A stretch of 64,000 nt of DNA. It comes from Mimachlamys varia (taxonomy: Eukaryota > Mollusca > Bivalvia > Pectinida > Pectinidae). Below are positions 34,401 through 45,100 of this stretch, piece after piece. Each line of letters starts with the position of its first letter. Within the stretch, counting starts at the first letter, position 1. A program made the position numbers and the translations under genes. The stretch spans positions 4,129,501 to 4,193,500 of the forward strand of contig OX392530.1 in assembly GCA_947623455.1 (NCBI GenBank), given 5' to 3'. The notes beneath the pieces were generated by a model. The model worked only from the letters and a program-made list of their open reading frames with translations, did no database searches and was not told the DNA's origin.

Positions 34401-37400
34401 GAAAACAGTTTTGACTATTGACTGAAAGGGCATGAATAAACTGTATACTATCCATTAGTTAATATTTTAACGGATAAGTAATTACTCGACAATTAAGAAA
34501 TACATTTTATCTATTAGGTGTTTTGACTCCCCTTGTCTTCATACTGAAAAAAAACATGCTTCAAATGCAATTATGTCATAGGCAGAACGAGTATTTCTGA
34601 CAACCTTTTTTACACCATCTTATGCGGAAATCCTTGTGCTTATTTGTGTTCCTACCTGGAAGAGGTTCCAAATGCTGTCATGAAAGCTTTAAACATGTTA
34701 CGGACGAATCTATATGGATTCTTCCTTGTCACTAGTAAGTACAACAACGGTACTGTTCCAAATCCATGTAGCAGCAGGGTCAGTATTGCTGTAGGGAAAA
34801 AGACAGCCAACTCCTGGAGGACGAGCATGGGCCTCTCTGTCTTTACTACTGTGGAGGCTATGAGAAATATCAGCCCCACGGGAATAAACCTGGAATAAAA
34901 ATACAAATATTGATATTCTGAATTGACGATAAATGACAACTGTCTTTAGAGACGTAGTTTTTACACATCATATGATGCATTAACCCCTATTAAATATTTA
35001 TATAATTATAGATATTCGTTTGGAATACCTTCGTGTTTTAAAATGTACTGAAATCCAATGTATATCCAGTTATAATTAATTTTGTTTTGAACTCGGTGTT
35101 TCATTGATTTGTTGATTAAGTCTATCGACCGATATACCGAAAAATAAATGACTTGTTTTGATGACGTCATACACGAAGTGCTACTTTTTACACAAAAAGA
35201 TTGTTTGCTAGTGCTGCATTATACTACATCGCCGTACTGTCACATTGATATGTAGTTTGACACAGATGACCCTAATACGATTCTTGGTATCATGGATGTA
35301 GGCCTACATCCACCCACTGCTCCTAATGAAGCCAAACGAATTGTATCCCGTACTCGTCCTGAGGAAACTTCATCAGTGATGTAACAGTTATACTGAACAC
35401 GATCACAACCGACCTTCGCATGCTGTTGCATTTCCATTATAACACAATAATATGCCGTCTCGTTTCTTTTTAAACTCCTTTTTCAGTAACTGCGTGTTCC
35501 AATTCCAACAATCATATTTTGTTACAGAAAACTAGAGGTTAAGTGTTTCCGGAATTCCTCCGTGTGGACTGGGACTATCATGGTGGCCTCTCATCCGCTA
35601 CCGTCATCGTTAGGTCAAAGCGCGCGTAGTAGCGGTACGCGCCAAATTTGAAACACGGATTGTGATTTCTTGATGGAGATATCAATGCGCCATTTAAAAA
35701 AACAAAACAAAAACACCAATTTTATTTTTTATGAAATGTATATGGAGAAGGATTGTTTATTTTTGTAATTTTGTCTATACATTGATAGCCCATTTTATTA
35801 TCAAGTGCAATCCTTAAGTATGTGAATATCAGTGATATACATTATAATATAAATACAATCATGGAAGAAATGCATCCTGTGTGCGTGACGGAATTGCATT
35901 TGTATATATTTCCATGTAAAGGAGTGCATATTTTTTTTAAACTTTTGTGACAATTAAGATCTTTTGTATCTACTTACCAAATAAGTATAGCAATTATTCG
36001 CATCACCATCTGATATGTACACCGGATGAGGTCAGTTAACGGTTTAGCACTTTCTTCCATGCCTGACAGGATACAGCCGATAAGAATGGAGAAGACAATG
36101 AGGCCAATCATGTTTGTCCCGGGAATAGTTATCAGGTCAGGGACTTCGATTGTCAAACCTGAAAGGAGTCGGGAAATAAAGAATACCGAATTGTCAAAAA
36201 TTCTTGTCTATGACACATTTTGCAGATGCCGTCCTCGATATCCAAAGGTTGCGCTCTTCTACGCTCTCTATACCCCTGCAATATGTCACAGCTACACGAA
36301 GGCTCTGTGTGCGCCGCCTAGGTGATGAACCAAGAAGACTGGTTCGATTTGTTATGTACATCGAAAGAATATTGCAGTTACATAACGGTAAACATGACAG
36401 GCTTTTTTTAAGTCGGTTCCTGTTTCTTTGAAATTTTCATAGGTCAGCCTAGCGATTGGTCAGGTAATTTTTTGTAGACCAATCATTTCATTTCAAAATA
36501 TTGTATTAAATCAATATAATTTAAAGGGATTGAGCAACAGGCAAGGCCAATACAAGCTCTCTCCCTGGAGGTACATAAACATCTCAAACGTTAAAACTTA
36601 AGTTTTAGATATATAAAAGCAAATATATAGATTAGCACATTGCATTGCGCATGTACACACAAACAAACCAATCAAACTGCGATCTTCGTGCCTTCAGGTT
36701 TAATGATATGACATACTCCAGTGGTGAAGAGAGCGCAGGTGAGCGTAACCGTAAGATTTCGAGGATAACATAGATCAGAACTGAGTTCTTTCTCCTCGAT
36801 AAAACTACTGTAAAAATGGAGTACTTGAATTGAAATAACTAATTATGAAAAATAGTTATTTTTTCTAGCCCAGTTGTTGTGGTATTCAAGAAGGGCCGCG
36901 GTGGATGAGCGGTTAAGGTGTTCCGACATTCTACCTCTAGCCCTCCACCTCTGGGTTGCGAGCTCGAAACCCACGTGGGGCAGTTGCCAGGTACTGACCG
37001 TAGGTCGGTGGTTTTTTCTCAGGGTACTCCAGCTTTCTTCCCCCTCCAAATCTTGGCACATCCTTAAGGACTAGGTACAGGACAATTCAATATGGCGCAG
37101 GTGTTTTTACCAAAACTTGTTATTTTATTAAATACTGCAAAATACATGACATAAATAGACTACAAAGTAAATTTTGTGATGGAGAATCGACAATTTCAAC
37201 CATATTTTGGTACGTTTGGTGGTTTTTCTGATATTTTGTGTTATATGTCAAAAAACGCGTGCACGTTTGCAGAGTACTGCGAAAGAAAATAAAAACAATG
37301 AATATCATTTTTTGTTACTTTAATATACACAGAATGATAGACGAGCCTTCGATTTTTGAATAAATCTCTCTTTCAATTTAAAACCGCAGAATAAGAGAAT

Positions 37401-39976
37401 ATACTCGTCACATGAATGGCAATTTATGTACATTCTGAACACCGCTCACATCTGGATCAAATTTTTAAAATTTCCATCGCCGATCGACAAATTTATGTGG
37501 CAAGCCGCATAGCCAAAACAAAAATCTTACCGTCTGCGGTATGACGAGTTATGACATTGTGTCAGATCTCTTAAATCAAACATCTTCCCGTTGCATGTAG
37601 CGAAATTTACTACCCTGTCCTCCATTTTGCACTATTTACTTTTTTAGATATTCATACGCCTGACTTAGAGGCATGGTGAAACATCGACAAAATTAACAAT
37701 TTAATTGGATTCAAGCATGCAGTAAAGGTAAATGTTACTTGGTATATCGTCACAAAGCAAAAACTGCCCATTCCTATCACGATAAATTGTTTTTAGCGAT
37801 TGCCAGTTTTACATTTTTGAGTGAATGTATAGCACGTGAAAAGATGTCCTTCGGCACTTCCGGCAATGTTTTTTTAGGTAATTTAATGATTTTGAAAGAA
37901 TTGTCAACAAAGTTTAATTTGTGTTGTAAAAATTCTGATGGACTTCGTATATATAATACACTTCCGCGTGGATCGGACAGTATTAACTCACTGATTATAC
38001 CCATTTATTTGACACGAAACTTACATTTACATGACAAATGACCTATTTAATACTGTATAAAATAATGCCCCTATATTGCCCCCACGAGATACAGGTAACT
38101 ACTTTTACCTGAACTGAAAACAGCATGCAATGGACGACATTTTTTAGAGGGGGTACCTGTGTATTTCTCCCCGATACTCTGATTTACAGACTAATATCAA
38201 AATTTTAACACTGGGTTATCATTCTATGAACATTGCAGTAGCTTTGTATTATTTTTTTGAGAGGTTTCAAATAACTATATGAAAAATATTTGCGCACTCC
38301 CATCTGGATATTATTTACTGAATATTTTTTTCCTAAGTACAGATTTTTTTAATTTTGGGGGCTAAACTGCATTTTATATCAATATTTAACATAATGGGAT
38401 AAAGCTTATGCCATGTATTGGAAGAAAACATTAAAATTTCAATATTACCATTTTCATCCAGGTAACAACCAATATGGCTGTACCTAGTCCTTAAATGACC
38501 CTGGCTATTAATAGGACGTGGAACAATATAAACCAAACTAAAATTACTACGATTATAAGAAGTTTCGTCATATCATCAAGGATGTCGATTTTGAGAGGTG
38601 CATGTTGATGAGTATGGACATGTTTGGTTGTCGCTGTTCCCAGAAATATTATATGTCGTTTGGTGATTTGAAGGGCAGTTATTATGGAAAGGTAATAATT
38701 TAAAGTTGTAATACTATCGGAATGGACTTCCATGGAAGTTGTTATCAAAAGACGACTAGCTATTCGAAACACCTTCTCACATACAGTTTTATGTATGTAT
38801 TTTATTGACGTAACATGAAGATAATTGGAAAAGTCTCCCCCATTGAGGATCATAAATATTGACACGTACCTGAGTTATTTACAAGAGTTTGATATCCGCC
38901 TTGCGAGTTATTAAACCCAGGAAACGGTTCGGCGTCAAATTCCAGGATTTCTGCTTTCATCACCGTTTGCTTCTAAAAGGAATTATGCAATAGATAAGTT
39001 AACTTCAAATCAATTCTCTGTGACTGATGTCAAACAAAGTTACCATGTGTCGTTAAGGACAAACAGTGAAACTGTTTATTCATAGTTCATAATGGATTTC
39101 CAATCTACACAATTATCTATACAAAACGAGAGTTACAAAAATATCGATTAACAGGACATACATATAATGGTGGTCAGCCAAAACAAAATGACTAGATATA
39201 CTTTGTCAACATCAGATGGAAACAACCAATGTTTGAAGCGTTACAATCATCCTTAACTACATGTTATAGTGATCGCCGGCTCGGAATGAAGTAAACCAAC
39301 CACATCTATGAATATATCATTTTTTTATTACAAAAACATACCTTTGAAAGGATCGCCTCCACTATGTTGTCTGGAAAAGCATTTCTTAAATGGAGAAAAT
39401 GATTATGTCAAAGGCAGATATTTTGTTGATTACTATCGTTGACATCCCCGACAAGCAAATAGAATGAGGCAGTGGATAATATTAACAGTTCAAATAACAC
39501 AAGTAGAAATAATTAAATCAAACCTGATCATGTCTAAAAATGAGTCCAATTGGTTTATCCCACCAGATGATTCGTCGACCACGTGTTTTGTATGTCGTCC
39601 AGGATGAACTACCACAGACACTCCGGTGCCAGTCATGACAGCACAAAGTGTTGTCATCGAGTAATAAATCAACGCCTTCAGTCCGATACTACCGGAAGTC
39701 CTTATCGATAGCGAGGCTAGGGAGGAGACAATGCCCGAGATGATGAGAGGCACTGATACCATTCGTAGAGCGTTAAGCATAATTTCTCCCGGGAACTTTA
39801 GGTAGGCGATTTTTCTCTTCTCTAATGGCGACCAAAAAGTTCTTACTACACAGCCAAGCACAATCCCAATGACCATTGCCAAAATCATGCATGTTATCAA
39901 TAGATTTTTCCTTACGAAGTTGCACATCCGCTGAGCACATTGTCCACGCGACATCAGGGAGAATCGTGTGTAATAC
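31401..39976 (-). CDS. SLC1-family transporter, copy B (complete, 8 coding exons, 497 aa)
   Basis: Plasma-membrane SLC1 transporter paralogue. Coding exons: 39954-39524 (exon from an acceptor at 39977-39978), 39384-39342, 38972-38870, 36158-35978, 34889-34656, 33855-33661, 32385-32248, 31569-31401; total 1494 nt with stop. The start MSRGQCAQRMCNF is the first ATG after the acceptor. Motifs: FPGEIMLNALRMVSVPL in TM2, HPGR after TM3, sequons N179 and N190, TSSSAITLP in HP1, NMDGTALYVP (364-373), HP2 GAAGVPGVG, TM8 GRFRTVVNVNGD (443-454). Gly443 occupies the position of the substrate-amine aspartate, and Val372 that of the TM7 glutamate. R446, N450 and D454 are kept. By eye, about 131 of 143 residues encoded by coding exon 1 match copy C. 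Its introns hold a SINE, a MITE and a nested SINE/TTAA element absent from C. Confidence 0.93.
32503..32705 (+). repeat. tRNA-derived SINE
   Basis: The tRNA-like head has a box A (TGGCTGAGTGGTTAAGG, from 32511) and a box B (GAGTTCGAAACCC, from 32570). The body contains GTACTGACCATAGGTCGGTGG and the tail GTTAATAGGACGTTAAAC. It lies in copy B intron 6, antisense to the gene. Related copies: 36893 (split) and 45733. Confidence 0.75.
32744..33110. mobile_element. mariner-like MITE, second copy
   Basis: Starts TA then CAGTAAAACCTCTCTATTAAG, the same terminus as the MITE at 10692-11085 in the other orientation. The inner sequence (GACAGGTATACACAGTGGAA and TGGTCTTAATAG motifs) also matches. The right end near 33110 is worn. 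Confidence 0.55.
34341..34437. repeat. short foldback repeat in copy B intron 5
   Basis: Arms of about 38 bp, ATTCATGCGCTTTAAGTCAG on the left and its near-complement CTGAAAGGGCATGAAT on the right, around a 20-base loop. AAAACAGTTTTCC-type sequence forms the inner stem. The corresponding intron of SLC1 copy C is only 265 bp and lacks it. Confidence 0.6.
34890..35977. other. intron 4 of SLC1 copy B
   Basis: AT-rich. A plus-strand stretch near 35250-35400 has moderate coding look but several stops and no recognised family. No clear repeat. Confidence 0.35.
36893..38542 (+). repeat. tRNA-derived SINE split by a TTAA-flanked element
   Basis: The SINE head (GGTGGATGAGCGGTTAAGG box A, GAGCTCGAAACCC box B, GTAGGTCGGTGG body) runs 36893-37063. 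Its tail (GACCCTGGCTATTAATAGGA and AAACCAAACT) resumes at 38491-38542. The 1423-bp element at 37068-38490 interrupts it. The corresponding intron of SLC1 copy C (near 49895) lacks the whole insertion. Confidence 0.8.
37068..38490. mobile_element. 1.42-kb DNA transposon with TTAA target duplication (Kolobok/piggyBac-like)
   Basis: Ends are perfect 13-bp inverted repeats, GGACTAGGTACAG at 37068-37080 and CTGTACCTAGTCC at 38478-38490. They are bounded by TTAA on both sides (37064-37067, 38491-38494), and removing the element restores a continuous SINE. TTAA duplications are known for piggyBac and Kolobok; piggyBac ends normally begin CC, so Kolobok or another TTAA family fits better. The largest open stretch (37739-38041, plus, 100 codons) shows no recognised domain, so it is probably non-autonomous. 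Confidence 0.75.
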
Positions 39977-40385
39977 CTAAATGGATAAAAAAATCTTACC
40001 ATTGTATCAGATTTCAGCTTATCAGTTTCTGGAATACATTTTACTAGTAATTGAATCTAAAGCAGCAATGTACAATTTTTTTATAAATGCACACTCAAAA
40101 ACAGAGGTTCCTACATGAGTGCCCATGATATAACATTAGCGCTAAGCGGTAAGAAATTATTAGGCAATAACATGAAGGTTAAGTGTTCTTTAGATATTGG
40201 AAAATTTGAAAATGCATTACATGCATAGACGGATGTCCTTACTTTAGCTTATTGATTGACATATTATCAATTAATTTTATCAAGTTGGGGACAAGCGTCG
40301 CTTACGTTCCCTTGTCACTGACCAAGCTAAATTCATTTTAATTGAGTTGGTATGAAATTCATCTTTGTAAGAAAGTATAACTTAC

Positions 40386-40535
40386 CGTGTCAAACACTCA
40401 GTTCAACGACAGCTATATGTATCGGTGGCAATGCGTGGCGTGGCAAAAGCACAGCTTAATGAAAGTCCATGTATAGTATCTGTGGCCGTATGTAGAGTGA
40501 TGGTTTATTCATACGACCTAGTACTTTTATAAAAA
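40386..40535 (-). promoter_or_regulatory. SLC1 copy B leader exon and core promoter
   Basis: By comparison with copy C, a non-coding leader exon ends at a donor (ACACG then GTAAGT, exon end 40386) and splices to the acceptor at 39977. Two TATA-like candidates lie upstream on the minus strand: TATGAATAAA (40504-40513, aligned to the C TATA) and TATAAAAG (40524-40531). The leader holds about two diverged copies of the 51-bp unit that is amplified in C. The transcription start is inferred, not seen. Confidence 0.6.
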
Positions 40536-40931
40536 TTTTATTGCATACTCGTTTATGTTATACTACTTTGAAAATTGAACTTTAATGGACTTTTCTATTT
40601 TTTGGTATTAGTTTAGGATATTTTAATTATTATTTATCGATTTGATTGGCAAATTCAATTCAAAGCCATTTTTTCTTCACGTGATTGCCATGTTGAAATA
40701 TTCAGGGGTTAATATCAAGTATATTTATGGTATACCAGATGTTGGTACCAATCGAAGTGTGTTGCTGATAGAATAGTTTTAGCGCTAAAAACAATAATTT
40801 AGGCTTTGTGTCATGGAGTACATATATTTACATAGAAAGATAACCAGATGCTAGGAGGCCATACTGACATATGTTAGTGCATATTAACCTTAGAGATCCG
40901 CTACATAGGATAAGAACAGGATTGGAAACGG

Positions 40932-41092
40932 GCGAACGTAACGAGTGAGACATTGGTCTTATGAAGTGGGGCGGGGTAAACTAGCTATATAATATAAGCA
41001 AGGTATGCCATTTATTTATATTAAATACCGAGTTTACCGCCCCATCCCTTACTTAAGACAACCCATCTCAATCGTAGCGTACACTTGTGATA
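40932..41092. repeat. inverted repeat upstream of SLC1 copy B
   Basis: The left arm (ACGAGTGAGA, GTCTTATGAAGTGG, CGGGGTAAACT) and right arm (AGTTTACCGCCCC, TTAAGACAACCCATCTCAAT) pair over about 60 bp around an AT-rich loop. A counterpart lies upstream of copy C at 53763-53896. Confidence 0.7.
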
Positions 41093-42139
41093 GAAATATC
41101 AGAAAGGAAGGTTATCTTAATAAACGATTAAATAAAGTTATCAAATTACAATTGCTCCTTATCATTATTGTGTCCTGATTTTTATATAAGAATTAAGCCC
41201 CTTTACGAAGCTCTCCACTTTCTTTAATAGACGTTATCGCGACCAGTGGAACTCTTCAAATAGGAGGAGATAAAAGATCACGCGCTTGAGTAATGCATAT
41301 AAACAAAATGGCAGCCACTATACATACAAATACGAAATTCCACGAATTTTCATGTACTTATTTGCTCATATTTTGAAGTCGGCAGGCATCGCCTACTCCA
41401 TATAAGAAAGAAAGAGTATATATTTGACCAGTGCAGCAATCAGACATGTTAAACACGCCAGATATTGCAGAAGAGACGAAACCAAAACATCAAAGTTCCG
41501 ACGGACCATCAGCGGCGTACATATATTATGCGAAACCTTTAAATAAATTCAACACCAGAGGTCTTGGTTTAGACAAATAGTATTATAAAATGACTTAACT
41601 AGATTCATTTGCTGTGCTATCTTTTCATACGAATTATTTTTTGGTTGTATAAACGAGTTGAGGAGAATCGACTAGGGTACCAGTATAATGGAGGTCAATA
41701 GGCCGGTAAATTGGATAAGATGCCTTACCTACAACCAGTTGCATTGTAATAATCACGTCCACGATTTCTTCGGTATCCGTATTTGGTATCATTAGAAAAA
41801 ATATAGCTTGATTTTTTCTTTCATGTTAAGTCAAAGGATTTATAATATAGAATATAGGGAGAGTTAAACAAAATCAGTTGTTTTTGGGTTTGTTTTCCGA
41901 ATTCTGGACTCATATTCTACATTCAAGTCAGATTTTCTTGTTTCAGTAATACATCAAAAATAATAGCTAGAAACTTCTTTTAGTAAACAAAAAGATATGT
42001 CTCCCGTCATAAGCAAATCTATATATTTGCTGGTTTTGCATTTGGTTGGGTGTGCAAGAATAAAAATTAAGCAATTGTCTTGTTATTATTTATTTGGCAT
42101 TGCGCTACTGTTAACAATATAGGTAAAGTTTGGTAGCTA
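41093..42139. other. spacer between SLC1 copies B and C, no gene recognised
   Basis: AT-rich, short chance frames only. No exon or clear repeat. Confidence 0.4.
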
Positions 42140-42680
42140 CAATGTATGGTCATGATTAGTTGACGTCTTTGTTTACCAACGTTTCTTCATAATGTCAAAA
42201 CAAAATGATATGCAGTTTATAAATGTTAATTTGTTCTTGACCTATAATCTTGACCTTTGCCCCTGTGATTTGGTCAGTTGAAATCTTTGTTTATTCTGAC
42301 CAACTTTCTTTCAAAATGTTAAGCAATCAATGCATGTAAAATATGACCTTGAACTTTGACCCGGTGACTATGAGGTATGGTCAGTTGACACCACGTTTGA
42401 TTAAGACCAACTTTCCTTCATAATGGAATAACAAAATGTTAAGCACTTAATAAATGTAAAATTTGACCGTAACTGATAACCTTGACCTTTGACTTTGTGA
42501 CCCTGAAGTTTGGTCAGTGGACATTTTTTTATTCTGACCAACTTTCCTTCATAATGCCATAACAAAATATCAATCAGTAAAAAATTGGGAAAGACAGACA
42601 GACAGACGGACGAACAGAAACACAGATAGACAGACGGACAAGCTAATTACCATAGAACACTAGCATCGAAGAGATGCCAG
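42140..42680. repeat. second pearl-like tandem array
   Basis: Diverged units of roughly 105-135 bp, marked by GACCAACTTTCCTTCATAATG (42298, 42405 and 42537) and GTTTGGTCAGT, run into an ACAGACGGACGAACAG-type microsatellite (about 42590-42640). The layout resembles the element at 21785-23092 with a different core unit. Ends not defined. Confidence 0.55.
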
Positions 42681-42869
42681 GCCCTAGTTACCTCTAGGTT
42701 TTGTCAATTACTGGTACATATATATATAATAATATAAATATAAATATATAATTAGACAGTGAGGAGCAGAATGCATCACCTTGGCGTATACCTTTGAATA
42801 TTTGAAATGTCATACATTTTGTATCTCTGACCTTCAGATGAAGGTCACACTGGCCTATTGACAGTGCAC

Positions 42870-43190
42870 TGCACATCTTGTATGGGTAAGGCTGATGTAC
42901 TCAAATGTTTATCATTATATCTTATAACGGTGTGAAAGTTATGGTCCGGACAAGAGTTATTGAAAAATCACACTTATTTGACCTCCTACATTGAGGTCAA
43001 GGTCACAGTGATATAATGACAGTGTAGTGCATATCTGCTTTAGGTGATGCATGTATAATGAAGGTTTTGTCAAGATGTCTTCAACGGTTTAGAAGTTATG
43101 GCCTGGACAAGAATTATTAGAAGAACCAAACAAGGAACCAGAATCAGAACCTTTACTAATACAACATGTCTCCCTTCATACGAAATGGAG
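42870..43190. repeat. pair of diverged repeat units of about 170-190 bp
   Basis: AAAGTTATGGTCCGGACAAGAG (about 42946) and AGAAGTTATGGCCTGGACAAG (about 43091), each with a linked TGACAGTG...GCACAT/GCATATCT segment, form two worn copies. They are of the 'ggtcaaggtcac' type common in molluscan arrays. Confidence 0.45.
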
Positions 43191-44833
43191 ACATTATAAT
43201 TGATTAGCTCTGAAAAGAAAACTGTCTGAAGTGTTTCCACTTGACATTTTGATTATTTGATCTGATTGACACCAGTTACAAGGAAGCTTGGTTTGATGAT
43301 TCCAGTCACTCACTCATTCCTAAAAAACACATTTGAACTCATCCAATTGCAGTGATGAATGAGTCAAATATGCAAGTGTTCCTCCTATTCACGGATGATG
43401 GGACAATACGAAGGAAAAAACAACCTTCTGATTATGCTATTCTTTGTTTAAATCAATATTGTAAGAAATCAACAAGTTTTCACATCATTTCATAAAAGAC
43501 TTTATTGAGTAACAATCATTCTTTTATCTAAATAATGTTGGACAAACAAATGATAATAATTACAATAACTAAAGCGTTCAAAGTGACATGTGATTTGCAT
43601 GAACTTCAAATGCTGACCAGGACACCTGGGTTATTTATTTTCATATCCCAATTGAGTGAATATAATAGTACTGTCTGGATATATTAGGTTTTAAAAAAGT
43701 TGGTATAATGTTTTGGTATTTTTTTCTGTATAGCCACTTTAATTGTAGAGTTTGAACTTCTGCACACACAAAAAGCTCAGCTTTGAAAATAATAATTTTT
43801 TGATATACTTTTTTCTGTATAGCCACTTTAATTGTAGAGTTTGAACTTCTTCACGCACAAAAATCTCAGCTTTAAAAATTATGAGGATATATCCGCTTTC
43901 AAAACATAATAACCTAAACAAATGCCTTCTTCTAACAAATTATCATTTTTGTACTCCTGGTTAACATGTCCATCATGTAATTAGCTGATCAGAAGGAAGG
44001 AATTTTTCCACTAGGAAAGCATATTTACAGTTTTCTGGATGGAGATGATGTTTCGGGGTACCATTCTCTCCCTTTAACCTTTTATACAGGTTTTAAGGTT
44101 GTCAGAGAATAGTAGACAACAATATAAAATATTTCAATTGTAATTGTTTGATTTGATTTGAATTTTATTTTTTAATTTAATTTGCATTCATAGATTAAGT
44201 CAGATGTTATTTCACCAATCATATCTCTAAATATACAGTAGCTTATTTATTATTTTTAATTTAAAAAATAGACACAATGTTTTTAAATTTCTAACTGCAG
44301 ATATGGTAAGGGTAGTGAGGCTATGTGCTATTGTTTTGTCATATTTATTTACATTCATTGGTGTGTAACACAAACGAAACTTATATTTTGTTATTAAGTA
44401 TTACCTAAATAGGTGTTGCTGTATAAGTGCCTGTGGTCCACCTTCGTGATAACAAAATAGGAATAGGACCTGTTGGCTGTAACGCACATCAGATGTCACT
44501 GCATGGTTAGCTTGACAGTCTCGAGCTTTCCCTCTTTCTTGGATGAGGAACAGAATCATGCTGGATTTCCTATTCATCAAGTTCACACAACATATGATGA
44601 AAGTTTCCTTTTCCGAGACTTCTTTTTTTTGAAGTCATTGTAGTCGAAAATAGTGGTAACTGAGTATGTGTTCGATTTTCGCGATTAAAAATTTTGCTAA
44701 ATTATGATTGTGTTAATTACAGCATCTGTATATTCGCTACTCTTTCTTCTGTATGTTACAAAATACAGTAGGAATTGTGAGTGCATCAATTCAATATTAC
44801 ACTTATCTGTTCGATTCAGTTATGCGCTAAAAT
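43191..44833. other. spacer, short tandem duplication only
   Basis: At about 43719-43890 an 88-bp unit (TTTTTCTGTATAGCCACTTT onward) is present twice in tandem with few differences. Otherwise AT-rich with no recognised gene. Confidence 0.5.
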
Positions 44834-44881
44834 GTGAGTGCGCAAAAATGTGAGTGCGCAAAAATGTGAGTGCGCAAAAAA
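44829..44881. repeat. 16-bp tandem triplet
   Basis: AAAATGTGAGTGCGCA is repeated three times in direct tandem just outside the 3' boundary of the copy C block. Confidence 0.8.
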
Positions 44882-45100
44882 AGTACATTCCGAATAATAC
44901 TTTTGCTGTTTAGATTAGACAGAATCAGAGTCTGATTGATGCAAATATTTAGCATTACAAATAAATATAAACATAAAACGGTAATAAATATAAGATTATT
45001 CTCTTTAATCTGATTAGGAGTGATTTCTCATTCCAGCTGTATCATTTTAAAAGTGTGCCAGTAATGACGTATTAGTGGATGTAACAGCTTTTCTGCACTT

